Assembly (NCBI GenBank): GCA_002591745.1
Contig: PDLQ01000005.1
Span: forward strand, 62,001 to 126,000
Reading direction: 5' to 3'
DNA length: 64,000 bases
Origin: Lewinellaceae bacterium SD302
Lineage (GTDB): Bacteria > Bacteroidota > Bacteroidia > Chitinophagales > Saprospiraceae
The notes under the pieces are model-generated. The model saw nothing but the letters and a program-made list of their open reading frames with translations, was not told the DNA's origin and searched no databases. Both the position numbers and the translations under genes were made by a program. Positions 11,001 to 18,176 of the stretch are shown one piece after another. The stretch's first letter is position 1. Every line of letters starts with the position of its first letter.

Positions 11001-11368
11001 CTGAGGTCGACTACGGCACAGTTGGGTTTTGGGCACTTGACCACCACTACGATCTCTGCCTCACAAACGTTGGGTTCCCCACAGTTTTCGTAACGGTACC
11101 GCAGGATGTGTTCCCCGCAGCAATTTTCGGCCCCGGGCAAAAAGAAGAGGTTGCCCTGAAAGTCCATGCCAATGCATTCTGATTCCAGGCTTAGAAATAC
11201 AAAGATGTCCCCCATAAATGAGAGGTCATCGTTATCAGTGACGTTATAGTTGATGCCTTCACCCGCATCTACGCAGACGGAATCCCGTACGGCAAAAATT
11301 TCACCATCCTGGGCGCGGATAAAAGTGATGAAAATACTGAGTAACAGAAGTAGGGATAGCTTTCTCAT
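5009..11368 (-). CDS. Giant secreted PKD/Ig-repeat protein with T9SS type A sorting domain
   Basis: A 2119-residue protein starting with a clear signal peptide (MRKLSLLLLLSIFITFIRAQ). It holds at least four canonical PKD domains with W(D/N)FGDG or a close variant near residues 240, 950, 1030 and 1115. Several Ig-like modules carry the repeated phrase NWSTGATS..I.(V/I)..AGTY. Two related Cys-rich blocks lie in the last third (CCWTL..., CCYSIG..., CCNFSHCF). The last ~80 residues (VYPNPSSTDVTI ... GVYWLYLETESKSSLLKLVIL) are a type A C-terminal sorting domain, so the product is exported through the type IX secretion system and likely surface-attached or released. PKD arrays of this kind usually serve adhesion or polymer binding; no enzymatic domain was recognised. 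It appears monocistronic, with a 700-base gap upstream. Confidence 0.9.
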   Translation of the reverse strand: MRKLSLLLLLSIFITFIRAQDGEIFAVRDSVCVDAGEGINYNVTDNDDLSFMGDIFVFLSLESECIGMDFQGNLFFLPGAENCCGEHILRYRYENCGEPNVCEAEIVVVVKCPKPNCAVVDLSDYLGMDDPSGNPDTNGCVVSCENALATYYLPYDNTSIYNWSVTGGTFSAGSNPAEIDVLWGATGSGSINLSITNSANVTTSVNICVDILPAPVADFEKSADTICLNSTVFFTNTSTDGNDWFWDFGDGFTSASYSPSHEYSGPGTYTVLLTVTKDNFGADGEASCCCTDTMSMDIVVDPLPGPDIQWISTLCAGDSSKYWTTATNCSNYRWTVLDENDLAVSFTGQSTDTICVAWGDGPFGQIFLDVNGCDDDYCPVPATAIVPIISPTTIIDGLVEVCENGVATYTAPKWASVAYDWQVSGGDILSGMGTNTIVVQWGAAPGPGTIDLNYFSDFLGGLPGQDPENCGGSGTLSVDIRPAFDIGGPTLVCAGTNSSFFATSFPSNSYTWTISPAASFTGQGSAFINVNWNNGPGTYLITATPNDPTAYCNDAVNISVRVLEVPKPTGIEGAVEICPGETATYFGQTSESGVGFSWVVTGGSPTSALGNPLEVNWGATGPYRLELRQFLLSNPFCTSDSVLLDISPKDLFESITVSGPSGCTNDILSYVASPGQHPDTDFQWIIDPPNAGSVIAGQGTPNATVQWNALTGTHTVQVTVSLCDESAIGELDVDLENATPPTITQSGVLCPGGSATLDAGGGYSNYNWSTGATSQVISITAAGTYLVTVTNAGCTAIGTYTATDADGPVASISTGDPTVLCSNPPNNTGSVTINALTGAGYTFAWYCNGELQALPTTQAFFIHNNTMADSTFTYYVEVTDADNCTNQSNTITVIQSECGGNGGCDPQDYMLSFAAVNQDPDCNIVDFTVSSSPNVTLISWDFNDPDNNTNGGSLPNAQHTYGTAGCYLVELTATVPAEDPDEPDCIVEVEESICVPLAANFSATVSCLDVTFCDLSTFLPGEAPTNWSWNFGDSNTSSDIKPTHGYLNGGTYTVTLIVSNGSGCSATFVDDVTVDDLPSPSIATSSPTCVGFPIDFTGSSATGIISWLWDFGDGSTNGSQNPSHTYGSSGTYTVTLTVVDELGCENQVSTMVTVFAAPPADTIGWSPALQICAGESVTLTAPAGAGYSYNWSTGATSPSITVSAAGTYGVTVTDDNDCTLVPDSVTVTVYPLPEAQVSGPTVICDEGCITLQASLGFGYTYQWYNNGGVLGAVGSTLSVCDNTLSSPYFVEISDANGCVNTSALHSITLETSPLFTVNVTPDSCEGTVSTLSVNPVQPDVLYSWSTGETGISIDVLQAGVYTAFGTDTLTGCGSSASATIYPLPDLCLVPVGCYEACNPDTISGPGGLDAYQWNLNGVPIAGATDSFLIVNESGTYSLTGTTEFGCELTSDSLILDIIDCGCEGLDVTATPSPTDSCCWTLSYENGISTDLLGLNIYTNDANLDVDVSSLSEFLLISSSTSNSVGLAHVDGLPLPEGSLADFISFCFSEVENTPQQLIVDWYDFDFAVACSDTLYFECPVEPNCLYTQADTIYCGLDGEVVYEFTLCNPTDALFSIGYVDITPFLPGGVTVTPPSLELGSDPIVAGECRTFSFILGGTFAPGEEFCYNLLGHESDPNLVDTALCCSLDTLYCVTIPDCDPCDDIGVEFIEPLTDEAGSCCYSIGLFNEYEPDFFDGIGLCVLSPATTLTVDNPFGSGWTTTASSPTAIQLTISPPLGNSLPFGSFSLPDICLHTENPPVQLVEIKWLIGDSVVCRDTIALECEPPCGYIVEEEVFCNSTSPSSWTYNGVIKNTSDFTMGEANIVFTSPAGLSSYNISLPLGGLAPGGFFPFSIPIGAPAMAGDTVCFTVALHELGDDDQHTNCCNFSHCFVLPECDISPECICNEDFFDQIGMGIDCSPTPEFPGVYVFTPAGDFTQCDEVEWTMDGLNFQTSTIGNEAVEVTINDPGEYQICMKVARLDLNGEICEEGECKEFIITEESPVVYPNPSSTDVTIVLPPTYRSLRSLQLLDAFGQRVLNHRPAGNTEVSIRLDVSNVPPGVYWLYLETESKSSLLKLVIL

Positions 11369-12075
11369 GACCTGGAATTTTATGGGACTTGATGTGCGCC
11401 TGATTGGATGTAATTTTCAACGTCCTGTCGTCAACTTTGCTCCCAGTAAAGGATCGGTCATCCCTCCTTATTTAATCAGGATAGAGGTGATGAGTGATGA
11501 TACTCAACTAGCAAATTGTCGTAGGTAGGTCGAAAGGCAACACCAAGGAGCTTGCGACGGTCATCGCAAGTCGTTATTGAAGCCAAATGTTAAATCCAAA
11601 AAAGCTTTTAAGCCGCTTTTGCGGGTTATGTCGTCTGAGGTTCAGAGCGCTAAGTAGACGTTACTATTTGTATATATTCATATCCATTCTTACAAAATAA
11701 TGACTAAATATAGTGAAATTTTATTAAAGAAATTAAAAGATGAAGTAGATAGTCGATACTTGCTGACTATGAATCTTTGAATTCATTCCAATATACACTA
11801 CCCGCCTGATGACTTATTCCGGCTTTGTCGATAATAACGCAGCGGTCAAATAGCAATTCCATAGTAGGTTACAACAATCACCACGGTATATCAGCGGAGA
11901 GTTGAATGGATGTTGGCTATCAAAGTAGCCATGTTTTCGGCGACACTAAGAGCCAGACGAATATCCAGACTCAGGGAACCCTATAATGAGTACTCAACCT
12001 AAATCTTTTACATCCGCGCAAAGCGAATATACTCTACTAGCGTACGCTGCAAAGGACGAAATCAGCTCCACGGTA
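11369..12075. other. Gene-poor 707-base gap with an AT-rich core
   Basis: It holds the promoter region of the giant gene (about 11369-11500) and, from about 11640 to 11800, a stretch clearly more AT-rich than the surroundings that contains a 26-codon ORF (11700-11780). A copy of the dispersed motif (GGCTATCAAAGTAGCCATG) lies at 11915-11933. No other gene, RNA or transposase could be supported. Confidence 0.6.
11700..11780 (+). pseudogene. Possible remnant of an AT-rich gene (26 codons)
   Basis: The ORF runs ATG to TGA and encodes MTKYSEILLKKLKDEV followed by ten more residues. Its composition (AT-rich codons such as TTA, AAA, ATT) differs from the genes around it and it lies in the AT-rich island. 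The charged helical peptide looks like a protein N-terminus cut short, but the family is not recognised. It could be a chance ORF. Confidence 0.2.
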
Positions 12076-13023
12076 TTACTGGGCCGCTGCTGCCTTCAAT
12101 CTAGCCGCCGTTTCTTTTCCGAAATAACGGTCGATCCAACCGTGGGCCAGGTAGATCAGGGGGGTGAGCAAAATGGCCATGCTAAATTTATAGGCATACT
12201 GTACCGTAGCAACGGCGAAGATGCGCGACCAGGGCCAGGGCTCGATTGTATTGCCGACCAGTTCCGGACCGAGCTTGAACGCAATGTAAAGCACGACGAA
12301 AGAATCGATTAACTGACTGATCAGGGTGGATCCGGTGGCCCTCAACCAGAGGTGGTTTTCTCCGGTTACGTTCTTAATGCGATGAAAAGCGAGTACATCG
12401 GTCAGCTGAGCCAGCAGGAAAGCAGCGAGGGAACCTACGATAATGAGCATGCCCTGGCCGAAAGTGACGCGGAAGGCAGCTTGCATATCCGGAACGCCCT
12501 GGTCGACGGATTGTAGTTGCCACCAATCTGCCGGGGCCAGACCAATAGCGGCAAAGATCATCAGAAATGCATAGGCGATAAGACCTACGGTGAGGTAGCT
12601 GAGCAGCTTGATACCCCGTTTGCCGTAATATTCGTTGATGAGATCGGTCATTAGAAAAACGACGGGCCACATCAATACACCGGCGGAGAACTGAAGAGCG
12701 CCGCTTTCACCAAAAAGATTGAAGTTCCAGGGCTCCAGGCCCAGGGTTGATTCAAGGGCGAAAATCTTGACGCCGATCAGTTCTGCGATCAGGGCATTGG
12801 CTACGAAAAAGCAGCCCAGAAAAATAAACAGGCGGAATGGACGGTAGCGGATAATGTCTGAAGTTAGATCCGGAAAGGGGAGTTGCTCCGCCTTAATATC
12901 AGGCGTAGCTGCGTTGGCTTCGCCGGAAACCTTGCTACTTTGATAGCCAAAACCTGTCTGAGGGCTCGCTTTTGGTGCTTTTTCCTCGGAGTTGTCAGCT
13001 GAAAAATCTTCTTCCTGATGCAT
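12076..13023 (-). CDS. yhhQ: Queuosine precursor transporter (YhhQ/VUT family)
   Basis: A 315-residue integral membrane protein of the YhhQ (PF02592) family, which imports queuosine precursors such as preQ0/preQ1 for tRNA modification. From about residue 62 it shows the family pattern: several membrane segments, NALIAELIGVKIF, the signature LMTDLINEYYGK around residue 125, and the conserved STLISQLIDSF later. The first ~50 residues are a hydrophilic extension beyond the usual family start and include GFGYQSSKVSGE, encoded by a copy of the dispersed motif (12931-12953). The true start could be internal, but no better ATG is present before the first membrane segment. The ACP-like gene lies 41 bases upstream on the same strand. 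Confidence 0.88.
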   Translation of the reverse strand: MHQEEDFSADNSEEKAPKASPQTGFGYQSSKVSGEANAATPDIKAEQLPFPDLTSDIIRYRPFRLFIFLGCFFVANALIAELIGVKIFALESTLGLEPWNFNLFGESGALQFSAGVLMWPVVFLMTDLINEYYGKRGIKLLSYLTVGLIAYAFLMIFAAIGLAPADWWQLQSVDQGVPDMQAAFRVTFGQGMLIIVGSLAAFLLAQLTDVLAFHRIKNVTGENHLWLRATGSTLISQLIDSFVVLYIAFKLGPELVGNTIEPWPWSRIFAVATVQYAYKFSMAILLTPLIYLAHGWIDRYFGKETAARLKAAAAQ

Positions 13024-13064
13024 AGTGAAAACTACAACTCAGAAGAGAAAGGGTTGACAGACCA

Positions 13065-13325
13065 CTAGGCTGCCTGGGGAAGAAAAACGCGCTGAAGATC
13101 ACCAATGGTTTCGATACTGCTAGCTTCTTCTTCAGTTAGGTAGCGAGCGTTACGGCTTTCGAGGTGAGCTACGAGCAGGTCCAGATCGAAGCGATCTAAA
13201 AACAGGTCCTCCTGCAAACGAATGAAAGGACGCAGACGATGGCCGCTCACTTTGAGGGCACTACTAAGATCGTGCAGTAGTCGGGAAGAAGGAGAATTTA
13301 CGTCGGAAGTCGGAAAAGCAGTCAT
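13065..13325 (-). CDS. ACP-like small protein lacking the phosphopantetheine serine
   Basis: An 86-residue protein from ATG 13325; a TTG ten codons upstream would also be in frame. The second half (IRLQEDLFLDRFDLDLLVAH followed by LESRNARYLTEEEASSIETIGDLQRVF) has the helix II-III-IV pattern of acyl carrier proteins, including the E.A..I.T.GDL segment. Where ACPs have the DSLD attachment motif this protein reads DRFD, so no 4'-phosphopantetheine serine is visible. It may be a degenerate ACP paralogue acting as a binding module. It is close to and co-oriented with the queuosine transporter gene, possibly co-transcribed. The fold call rests on pattern alone. Confidence 0.5.
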   Translation of the reverse strand: MTAFPTSDVNSPSSRLLHDLSSALKVSGHRLRPFIRLQEDLFLDRFDLDLLVAHLESRNARYLTEEEASSIETIGDLQRVFLPQAA

Positions 13326-13552
13326 TTGTAGTTGTTTTATCGGCGTCTTACTCAAAAAGATGTACTGGGTGGATAGTAGCGGACGCGCGACCAGATCACG
13401 GGGTAGCGAAAATTCGCTTGTTGTTACTGTAAAGAACGGTTTGAGCCTTAAAAGCGTTGCCTGGGAAGAAAAAATTAGCGTTTTGATCGATGAACGATAG
13501 CGGTAATTTGACCAATCTCAAGAATCATCGGTTGAACTCCTGCATAGTTCCC

Positions 13553-13560
13553 TATGTTTG
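13553..13560 (+). promoter_or_regulatory. Bacteroidota-type -7 promoter box of the LOG-family gene
   Basis: TATGTTTG is an exact TAnnTTTG match. A TTG at 13532-13534 lies 18 bases upstream, close to the usual -33 position. The start codon at 13582 follows 21 bases later, which argues for ATG 13582 over in-frame starts inside the promoter. Confidence 0.7.
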
Positions 13561-13581
13561 GAGGCTGAAATAAATCAACAA

Positions 13582-14313
13582 ATGGAAAATCATATCGACC
13601 TGGAAGGGGTCAGTGGGACAGCGCCCAAACGCTGGAATGAAAACTTGGGCGGCGAGAATAGCTGGACCATGTTTAAAGTCATCAGTGAATTCGTGGAAGG
13701 CTTTGAGGTAATGAACAAGACTGGCCCCTGCGTCAGCATTTTCGGATCGGCCCGTACCAAACCGGACCATCCCTACTATAAACAAGCGTCGGCCATTGCC
13801 AGCTGCCTGGTAAAAGAAGGTTACGGCGTAATTACCGGTGGTGGCCCGGGTATCATGGAGGCCGGAAACAAAGGAGCCAGCGAGGCCGGTGGCGCCTCCA
13901 TCGGATTAAATATCGATTTGCCCTTTGAAACCAGCAGTAATCCCTGGGTAGACAAGGACAAGGACATCAATTTTCGGTACTTTTTCGTGCGAAAGGTCAT
14001 GTTCGTCAAATACGCACAGGCCTTCATTGGCTGCCCCGGTGGGTTTGGCACGCTCGACGAATTATTCGAAGTACTTACCCTCATTCAAACCGGTAAGATC
14101 ACCAAGGTGCCCGTTATTTTGGTCGGTAGCGATTATTGGGGAGGTCTGCGCGATTGGATTCAGCAAACCATGCTGGAAAAAAACAATAGCATCAGCCCGC
14201 TGGATATGGACCTGATCCCCATTGTGGACGAACCGGAGGAAGTGTTGAAGATCATCCATGATTTCTACGCGGGAGAAGGTGGTGGATTCTTGGCACCGAA
14301 TTTTAAACTTTAG
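13582..14313 (+). CDS. LOG family protein (Rossmann-fold nucleotide phosphoribohydrolase)
   Basis: A 243-residue protein with the two LOG hallmarks: GGGPGIMEA near residue 86 and PGGFGTLDE near residue 152, the latter carrying the catalytic Arg/Glu neighbourhood PGGxGTxxE. Enzymes of this TIGR00730-type family release the base from nucleoside 5'-monophosphates (cytokinin-activating LOG, PpnN-like). The physiological substrate in Bacteroidota is not established. ATG 13582 is chosen because the -7 box at 13553-13560 overlaps the alternative TTG at 13558. It stands alone, convergent with the histidine phosphatase gene. Confidence 0.9.
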   Translation: MENHIDLEGVSGTAPKRWNENLGGENSWTMFKVISEFVEGFEVMNKTGPCVSIFGSARTKPDHPYYKQASAIASCLVKEGYGVITGGGPGIMEAGNKGASEAGGASIGLNIDLPFETSSNPWVDKDKDINFRYFFVRKVMFVKYAQAFIGCPGGFGTLDELFEVLTLIQTGKITKVPVILVGSDYWGGLRDWIQQTMLEKNNSISPLDMDLIPIVDEPEEVLKIIHDFYAGEGGGFLAPNFKL

Positions 14314-14488
14314 TCTGGGAAATGGAAGACAGGATCGCCGTCGGTCGCTACGCTTCCTCGGCTTTAGGAAATAGGAGCCGAGCGGCTTGCGTTACCCGAC
14401 AAGGTTAGTCCGCCGAGACGGTCTGAATGTCGTGAGGGCTTCTATTTCCCAAAGTGAAGCGCTCTTGTCTCCTAGGTCAAAATCTTTA
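14314..14488. repeat. Convergent intergenic segment with palindromes related to the dispersed repeats
   Basis: It contains a stem CTCGGCT / AGCCGAG (14357-14382) that could terminate both flanking genes, and outer inverted GGGAAAT / ATTTCCC sequences. The right end (CTATTTCCCAAAG..AAGCGCTC.TGTCTC) resembles the interior of the element at 46545-46717 (CTTATTTCC..AAGC..AGCG.TCCTGTCTC), so this is probably a decayed member of that family. Confidence 0.45.
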
Positions 14489-15025
14489 TTAGAAGCGAAG
14501 ATTCAAAACCTCTACCGCTCCTTTCGGGGGCACCGTGACGACCAGTAAGTTTTTGTAGTCCAGCTCACTGAAACGAGGATATTCGTTACGCTTGTCCAGG
14601 ATACTGGCCAGTGCGGGAGTGGTATTGCTGTGACCGACGACCAACACGGTTTCGCCGCGATGACGGGAACGCAGTTTGGTGGCCAGGGCATTGAGTTCAA
14701 AGGCACTGTAGTACTGCAACCTGAGGTCGTGGTATTCAGCCGTAGGTTCGGCGGTTTGTACAGTACGCTTGGTATCGGTGGTGTAGACAGCGTCGAGGTC
14801 CAATTTGGTAAACATTTCCTTAAGCAGTTCAGCTCGCTGGCGGCCGATTTCGACTAGGTTGGGGTCGTCACCGAAATCTTTTTCGGCGTGGCGTACCAGA
14901 ATGAATGTGCTGACTTCGGTATCGGCCAGTTCTTGTTCGGTCATCCGTCGGGTGGGGTCGCAACTTAGAAACTGGAGTGCGGTGAATGCCAGAAACAGGA
15001 AAAGAGTAATTTGTGGTAGACGCAT
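14489..15025 (-). CDS. Histidine phosphatase family lipoprotein (SixA/phosphoglycerate-mutase-like)
   Basis: A 178-residue protein with a lipoprotein signal (MRLPQITLFLFLAFTALQFLSC, lipobox cysteine at 22). The histidine phosphatase signature LVRHAEK near residue 43 provides the phosphorylated His, and VVGHSNTTP near residue 131 the second His; TDTKRTVQTAEP in between supplies the usual Arg. It is therefore a membrane-anchored periplasmic phosphatase of the histidine phosphatase superfamily; the substrate is unknown. It is divergent from the HAD hydrolase at 15082, with 56 bases between them. Confidence 0.88.
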   Translation of the reverse strand: MRLPQITLFLFLAFTALQFLSCDPTRRMTEQELADTEVSTFILVRHAEKDFGDDPNLVEIGRQRAELLKEMFTKLDLDAVYTTDTKRTVQTAEPTAEYHDLRLQYYSAFELNALATKLRSRHRGETVLVVGHSNTTPALASILDKRNEYPRFSELDYKNLLVVTVPPKGAVEVLNLRF

Positions 15026-15081
15026 GATTAAAGTAGATAAGTGCGCGAAACTAATAAATATTAAATCATCCCGCTTAGTAT

Positions 15082-15792
15082 ATGATTGATCCAGGCCGAA
15101 TTACCCATATCGCTTTTGATGCCGACGACACTCTCTGGGCCCACGAAAATGTTTTCGTAGATGCTAAAAAAGCCGCTACTGAATTGCTGCGGCCCTACCT
15201 GGGTGAAAAGGACATCGAAAAAGAACTCTACCGGTTCGAGAAAAAGAACCTGGCCATCTTCGGTTATGGTATAAAAGGTTTCATGCTCTCCCTGATTGAA
15301 ACGGCGATTGAACTTTCATCCGGAAAGATCAGCGGCGGTGAAATACAAAGGATCATTGACCTGGGTAAAGAAATGCTGGAACACCCCATCGAATTATTGA
15401 CTCACGTCAGTGAAGCCATCGATCTCTTTGAAGACCACTACCCATTACTCATCATCACCAAAGGTGACCTGTTCGATCAGGAGAACAAGATCGCTCGCTC
15501 GGGCATCGGCGATCACTTCTCCATTGTAGAGATAGTGAGCGAAAAGAACCCGAAGAGCTACCGAAAAATCTGCCGCAAACACGAGATCGACCCCCGAGGA
15601 TTACTGATGCTGGGTAACAGTTTGAAAAGTGACATATTACCCGTGCTGGAAATCGGCGGTCAGGCCATTCACATTCCCTTCGAGTACACCTGGCACCACG
15701 AAAGAACAGAGGCTGACAAGTCGCGGGATGGGTTGGCTATAGTGGAAAGTCTGGAGGAGGCAGTGAATCTGGTTTTTCCGGGGGTGGTTTAG
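15082..15792 (+). CDS. HAD-superfamily hydrolase
   Basis: A 236-residue cytoplasmic protein with all four HAD motifs: AFDADDTLW (nucleophile D13 and general acid D15), LLIITKGD (motif II Thr), SEKNPKSY (motif III Lys) and MLGNSLKSDILP (motif IV acidic residue). A helical cap follows motif I, as in the YjjG/PGP-like C1 subclass. Substrate specificity cannot be read from sequence. ATG 15082 is only three codons before the first conserved strand. Confidence 0.88.
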   Translation: MIDPGRITHIAFDADDTLWAHENVFVDAKKAATELLRPYLGEKDIEKELYRFEKKNLAIFGYGIKGFMLSLIETAIELSSGKISGGEIQRIIDLGKEMLEHPIELLTHVSEAIDLFEDHYPLLIITKGDLFDQENKIARSGIGDHFSIVEIVSEKNPKSYRKICRKHEIDPRGLLMLGNSLKSDILPVLEIGGQAIHIPFEYTWHHERTEADKSRDGLAIVESLEEAVNLVFPGVV

Positions 15793-15821
15793 GAACACAT
15801 AAGAGCCCCGGTAATTTCAAC

Positions 15822-18176
15822 TTAACGGATCAACACCACCGATCCACTCTTTTTCTCCTCGAATCCGTCCAGGTACACCACCCGTGCCGACCAAACATAC
15901 GCTCCGGCCCCAAATTTAAAACCATCCCAACTGGCTTCCGCTTCGGGAGCTTGTTGGAAAACCAGGCCACCCCAACGATCAAAAACGCGCAGGTTTTGCA
16001 CGGAGGCCACGCTCGGTCCGAAAAACAACCTGAAGTCATCGTTCACTCCGTCGCCATTTGGGCTAAAAGCGTTAGGTGCGTAGACTTCCCGGCGACCGTC
16101 CACCGATACCCGGATGGAATCAACTGCTAGACAGCCATCTACGGATATGGCTGAGATCATCAACGTGCTGGAAAGTAAAGGCATGATGGTGATAAACTGA
16201 CTACCGCTGTCGACTACGTTCAAGGCAGGATCAGCCGAAAAAATGAGGGTGTCTGCATTGATGCTGGCAAAAGAAATTCTGGCCTGCTCACCCAAGCCCA
16301 CGACTATGGCTTCACCACTAATATCTACAGCTGGAATCACGGATTCGGTCAACGTGCCATTGAATTCGCTGCGGCAGTTGTTAACATCGATCACTTCCAA
16401 AACATAATCTCCGTTGGCCAGACCGCTGAAAGTACTTGCATCCGTTACCGATCCACCGTTGAGGCGGAAAAGGTAATTGCCGGCTCCTCCGGCAACATCG
16501 GTGGCAGCTATTTGCCCGCTATTTGCGCCTCCACAACCGGGGTTGCTGAAATTTACCGTTGCGGTAATCTGGCTGGGCTGGGTTAGCGTAGCCTCATCAA
16601 TGAAGGTGCAGCCGTTAGCGTCGGTCAGGGTAAAGGCATAGTCCGCCGCATTGAGCCCGTTGCGGATAAATTCATTGCTGCCATCCTGCCACAGTAAGGA
16701 GTAGGGTGGGGTACCACCGGCTGGGCTGAGTGTGATCCGTCCGTCGTTGCTGCCGAAGCAACTGGTGTTGAAAGAAGCGAAATTGCTGATTGTTATCTGA
16801 GCGTTCAGTGGGGTAGGGGTAGAAATGATCACGTTCAGGATGTTCGCAATATCCCCGAAACGATTATAAAGTAATACCTGGTACTGACCGGCAGCCAACC
16901 CTGCTTCCGTCACCGGCTCGTTAAGTTGGGTGCCGAAGCCGCCGGCGACCATTTCTCCCGTCAGGCGGCGCAATTCATAAACGAAAGGAGCTTCTCCGCT
17001 GGTGACGGTAAAACTGACACTGCCGTCGGCCAGGCCGGGGCAACTCACTTCGTTACTGACGAAGCTGGCGTCAGCCGTGCAATCCACTGTCTCCAGTTCG
17101 AGGGTCAGCAGACTGTCGCAGCCGAACTGGTTCAACAGGGCTTGCTGGTAATTACCTGCGGTAGTGTAGGTCTGTCCGTTCAGCGACAGTTCGTCATCGA
17201 GACAAATGGCGAGATCTAGGGTTACTACGTCCGTACCAACTTCGGTCAGGTTAATTACGAAATTACTGTCGCAGCCTTCGGCAGTCACGAAATTAAACTG
17301 GTATTGCCCGCCCGAATCCAGTAAGCTGTCGGCGAAGAAGAAATCATCGCCCGTACAAAAAGTAGTGTCGATGATCGTTATAGGTGTCTCTCTGACCAGG
17401 ATGTTTCGGCAAAACGGTTCAGCTTCGTCGCAAGCGTTAGCAGCCGTCACGCATAGTTCAAAGCTGCCGGTTTCGGCAAAGGTCAGCTGTGCCGAGGGGC
17501 CGTTGGCAACTATGGTATTGTCCAGCGTCCAGCTGAACTCGGTAGCGCCCGTTTCAATCTCGGTCAGATAATTCGCCGCCACGTTCGGGCAAATTTCCAA
17601 CGGGCCTTCAAAAGGCCCTGAGTCGGTCAGCGGTTGCACCTCCGTAGTACCGGAAAGTACCGTAAACTCCCAGTCGCAAACGTCGTCCAGCCCGCCATCC
17701 ATAACCAGGTAGTAATATTGGCCCACCGTCAATGGCTGAAGGTTGCTGAATACACCCGAAGTACCGGGCGAGATCGAAGAAAACCCACCGAAGCAATTGC
17801 TCACCACGGTATAGTTATCGCAGTCGATAGCTTCGTAGATCGCAATTTCCAGCCCAATCCCCAGTTCGCAGTTGCTCACCGACATTCGAACTTCCAGGTT
17901 CTCACTACCGGCGATAAAGCCGATCCATTTTCCGTTGTGCTGCACCTGAGTACAAAAGTCAGCCGGAAGAAAATAATTTTCGTCCCGTCCGTTGCGACCG
18001 GTAAAACCGTCGATGTCACAGATCACGCAGGCTTGCTCGCAAAAAGGCGTCATCGTGGGAACCTCATCCGGTGGGCATACCGCCGGTTGGCTGTTCATGA
18101 TTTGGCCTAGCAAAGTAGCAATGCCAATGGTCAAGACGAAACGGAAGTATAAATGAGGATAGGAGAATATGGGCAT
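15822..18176 (-). CDS. Secreted protein with T9SS type B (gliding motility-associated, CHU_C) sorting domain
   Basis: A 784-residue protein. The N-terminus has a hydrophobic export segment (FRFVLTIGIATLLGQIM, about residues 12-28). The central part has an Ig/PKD-like block (LTFAETGSFELCVTAAN) and SprB-like repeats (TPPYSLLWQDGS, YAFTLTDANGCT). The C-terminal ~85 residues (VYAPNAFSPNGDGVND ... LRVFDRWGGLVF ... GAYVWSARVVY) are a textbook type B sorting domain, so the protein should go through the type IX secretion system. The codons for TIGIATLLGQI contain a copy of the dispersed motif (18102-18125). Its function, probably adhesion, is not proven. The closely following HAD gene is convergent. 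Confidence 0.88.
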   Translation of the reverse strand: MPIFSYPHLYFRFVLTIGIATLLGQIMNSQPAVCPPDEVPTMTPFCEQACVICDIDGFTGRNGRDENYFLPADFCTQVQHNGKWIGFIAGSENLEVRMSVSNCELGIGLEIAIYEAIDCDNYTVVSNCFGGFSSISPGTSGVFSNLQPLTVGQYYYLVMDGGLDDVCDWEFTVLSGTTEVQPLTDSGPFEGPLEICPNVAANYLTEIETGATEFSWTLDNTIVANGPSAQLTFAETGSFELCVTAANACDEAEPFCRNILVRETPITIIDTTFCTGDDFFFADSLLDSGGQYQFNFVTAEGCDSNFVINLTEVGTDVVTLDLAICLDDELSLNGQTYTTAGNYQQALLNQFGCDSLLTLELETVDCTADASFVSNEVSCPGLADGSVSFTVTSGEAPFVYELRRLTGEMVAGGFGTQLNEPVTEAGLAAGQYQVLLYNRFGDIANILNVIISTPTPLNAQITISNFASFNTSCFGSNDGRITLSPAGGTPPYSLLWQDGSNEFIRNGLNAADYAFTLTDANGCTFIDEATLTQPSQITATVNFSNPGCGGANSGQIAATDVAGGAGNYLFRLNGGSVTDASTFSGLANGDYVLEVIDVNNCRSEFNGTLTESVIPAVDISGEAIVVGLGEQARISFASINADTLIFSADPALNVVDSGSQFITIMPLLSSTLMISAISVDGCLAVDSIRVSVDGRREVYAPNAFSPNGDGVNDDFRLFFGPSVASVQNLRVFDRWGGLVFQQAPEAEASWDGFKFGAGAYVWSARVVYLDGFEEKKSGSVVLIR

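Noticed and set aside
11986-12312. Plus-strand ORF running into the yhhQ gene
   Set aside because: Most of it is antisense to well-conserved yhhQ codons, and the unique part is low-complexity with no family pattern.
13364-13500. Plus-strand ORF starting MYWVDSSGRATRSRG before the LOG gene
   Set aside because: Overlaps no conserved feature and lies directly upstream of the LOG promoter; 45 codons without start signal are compatible with chance.
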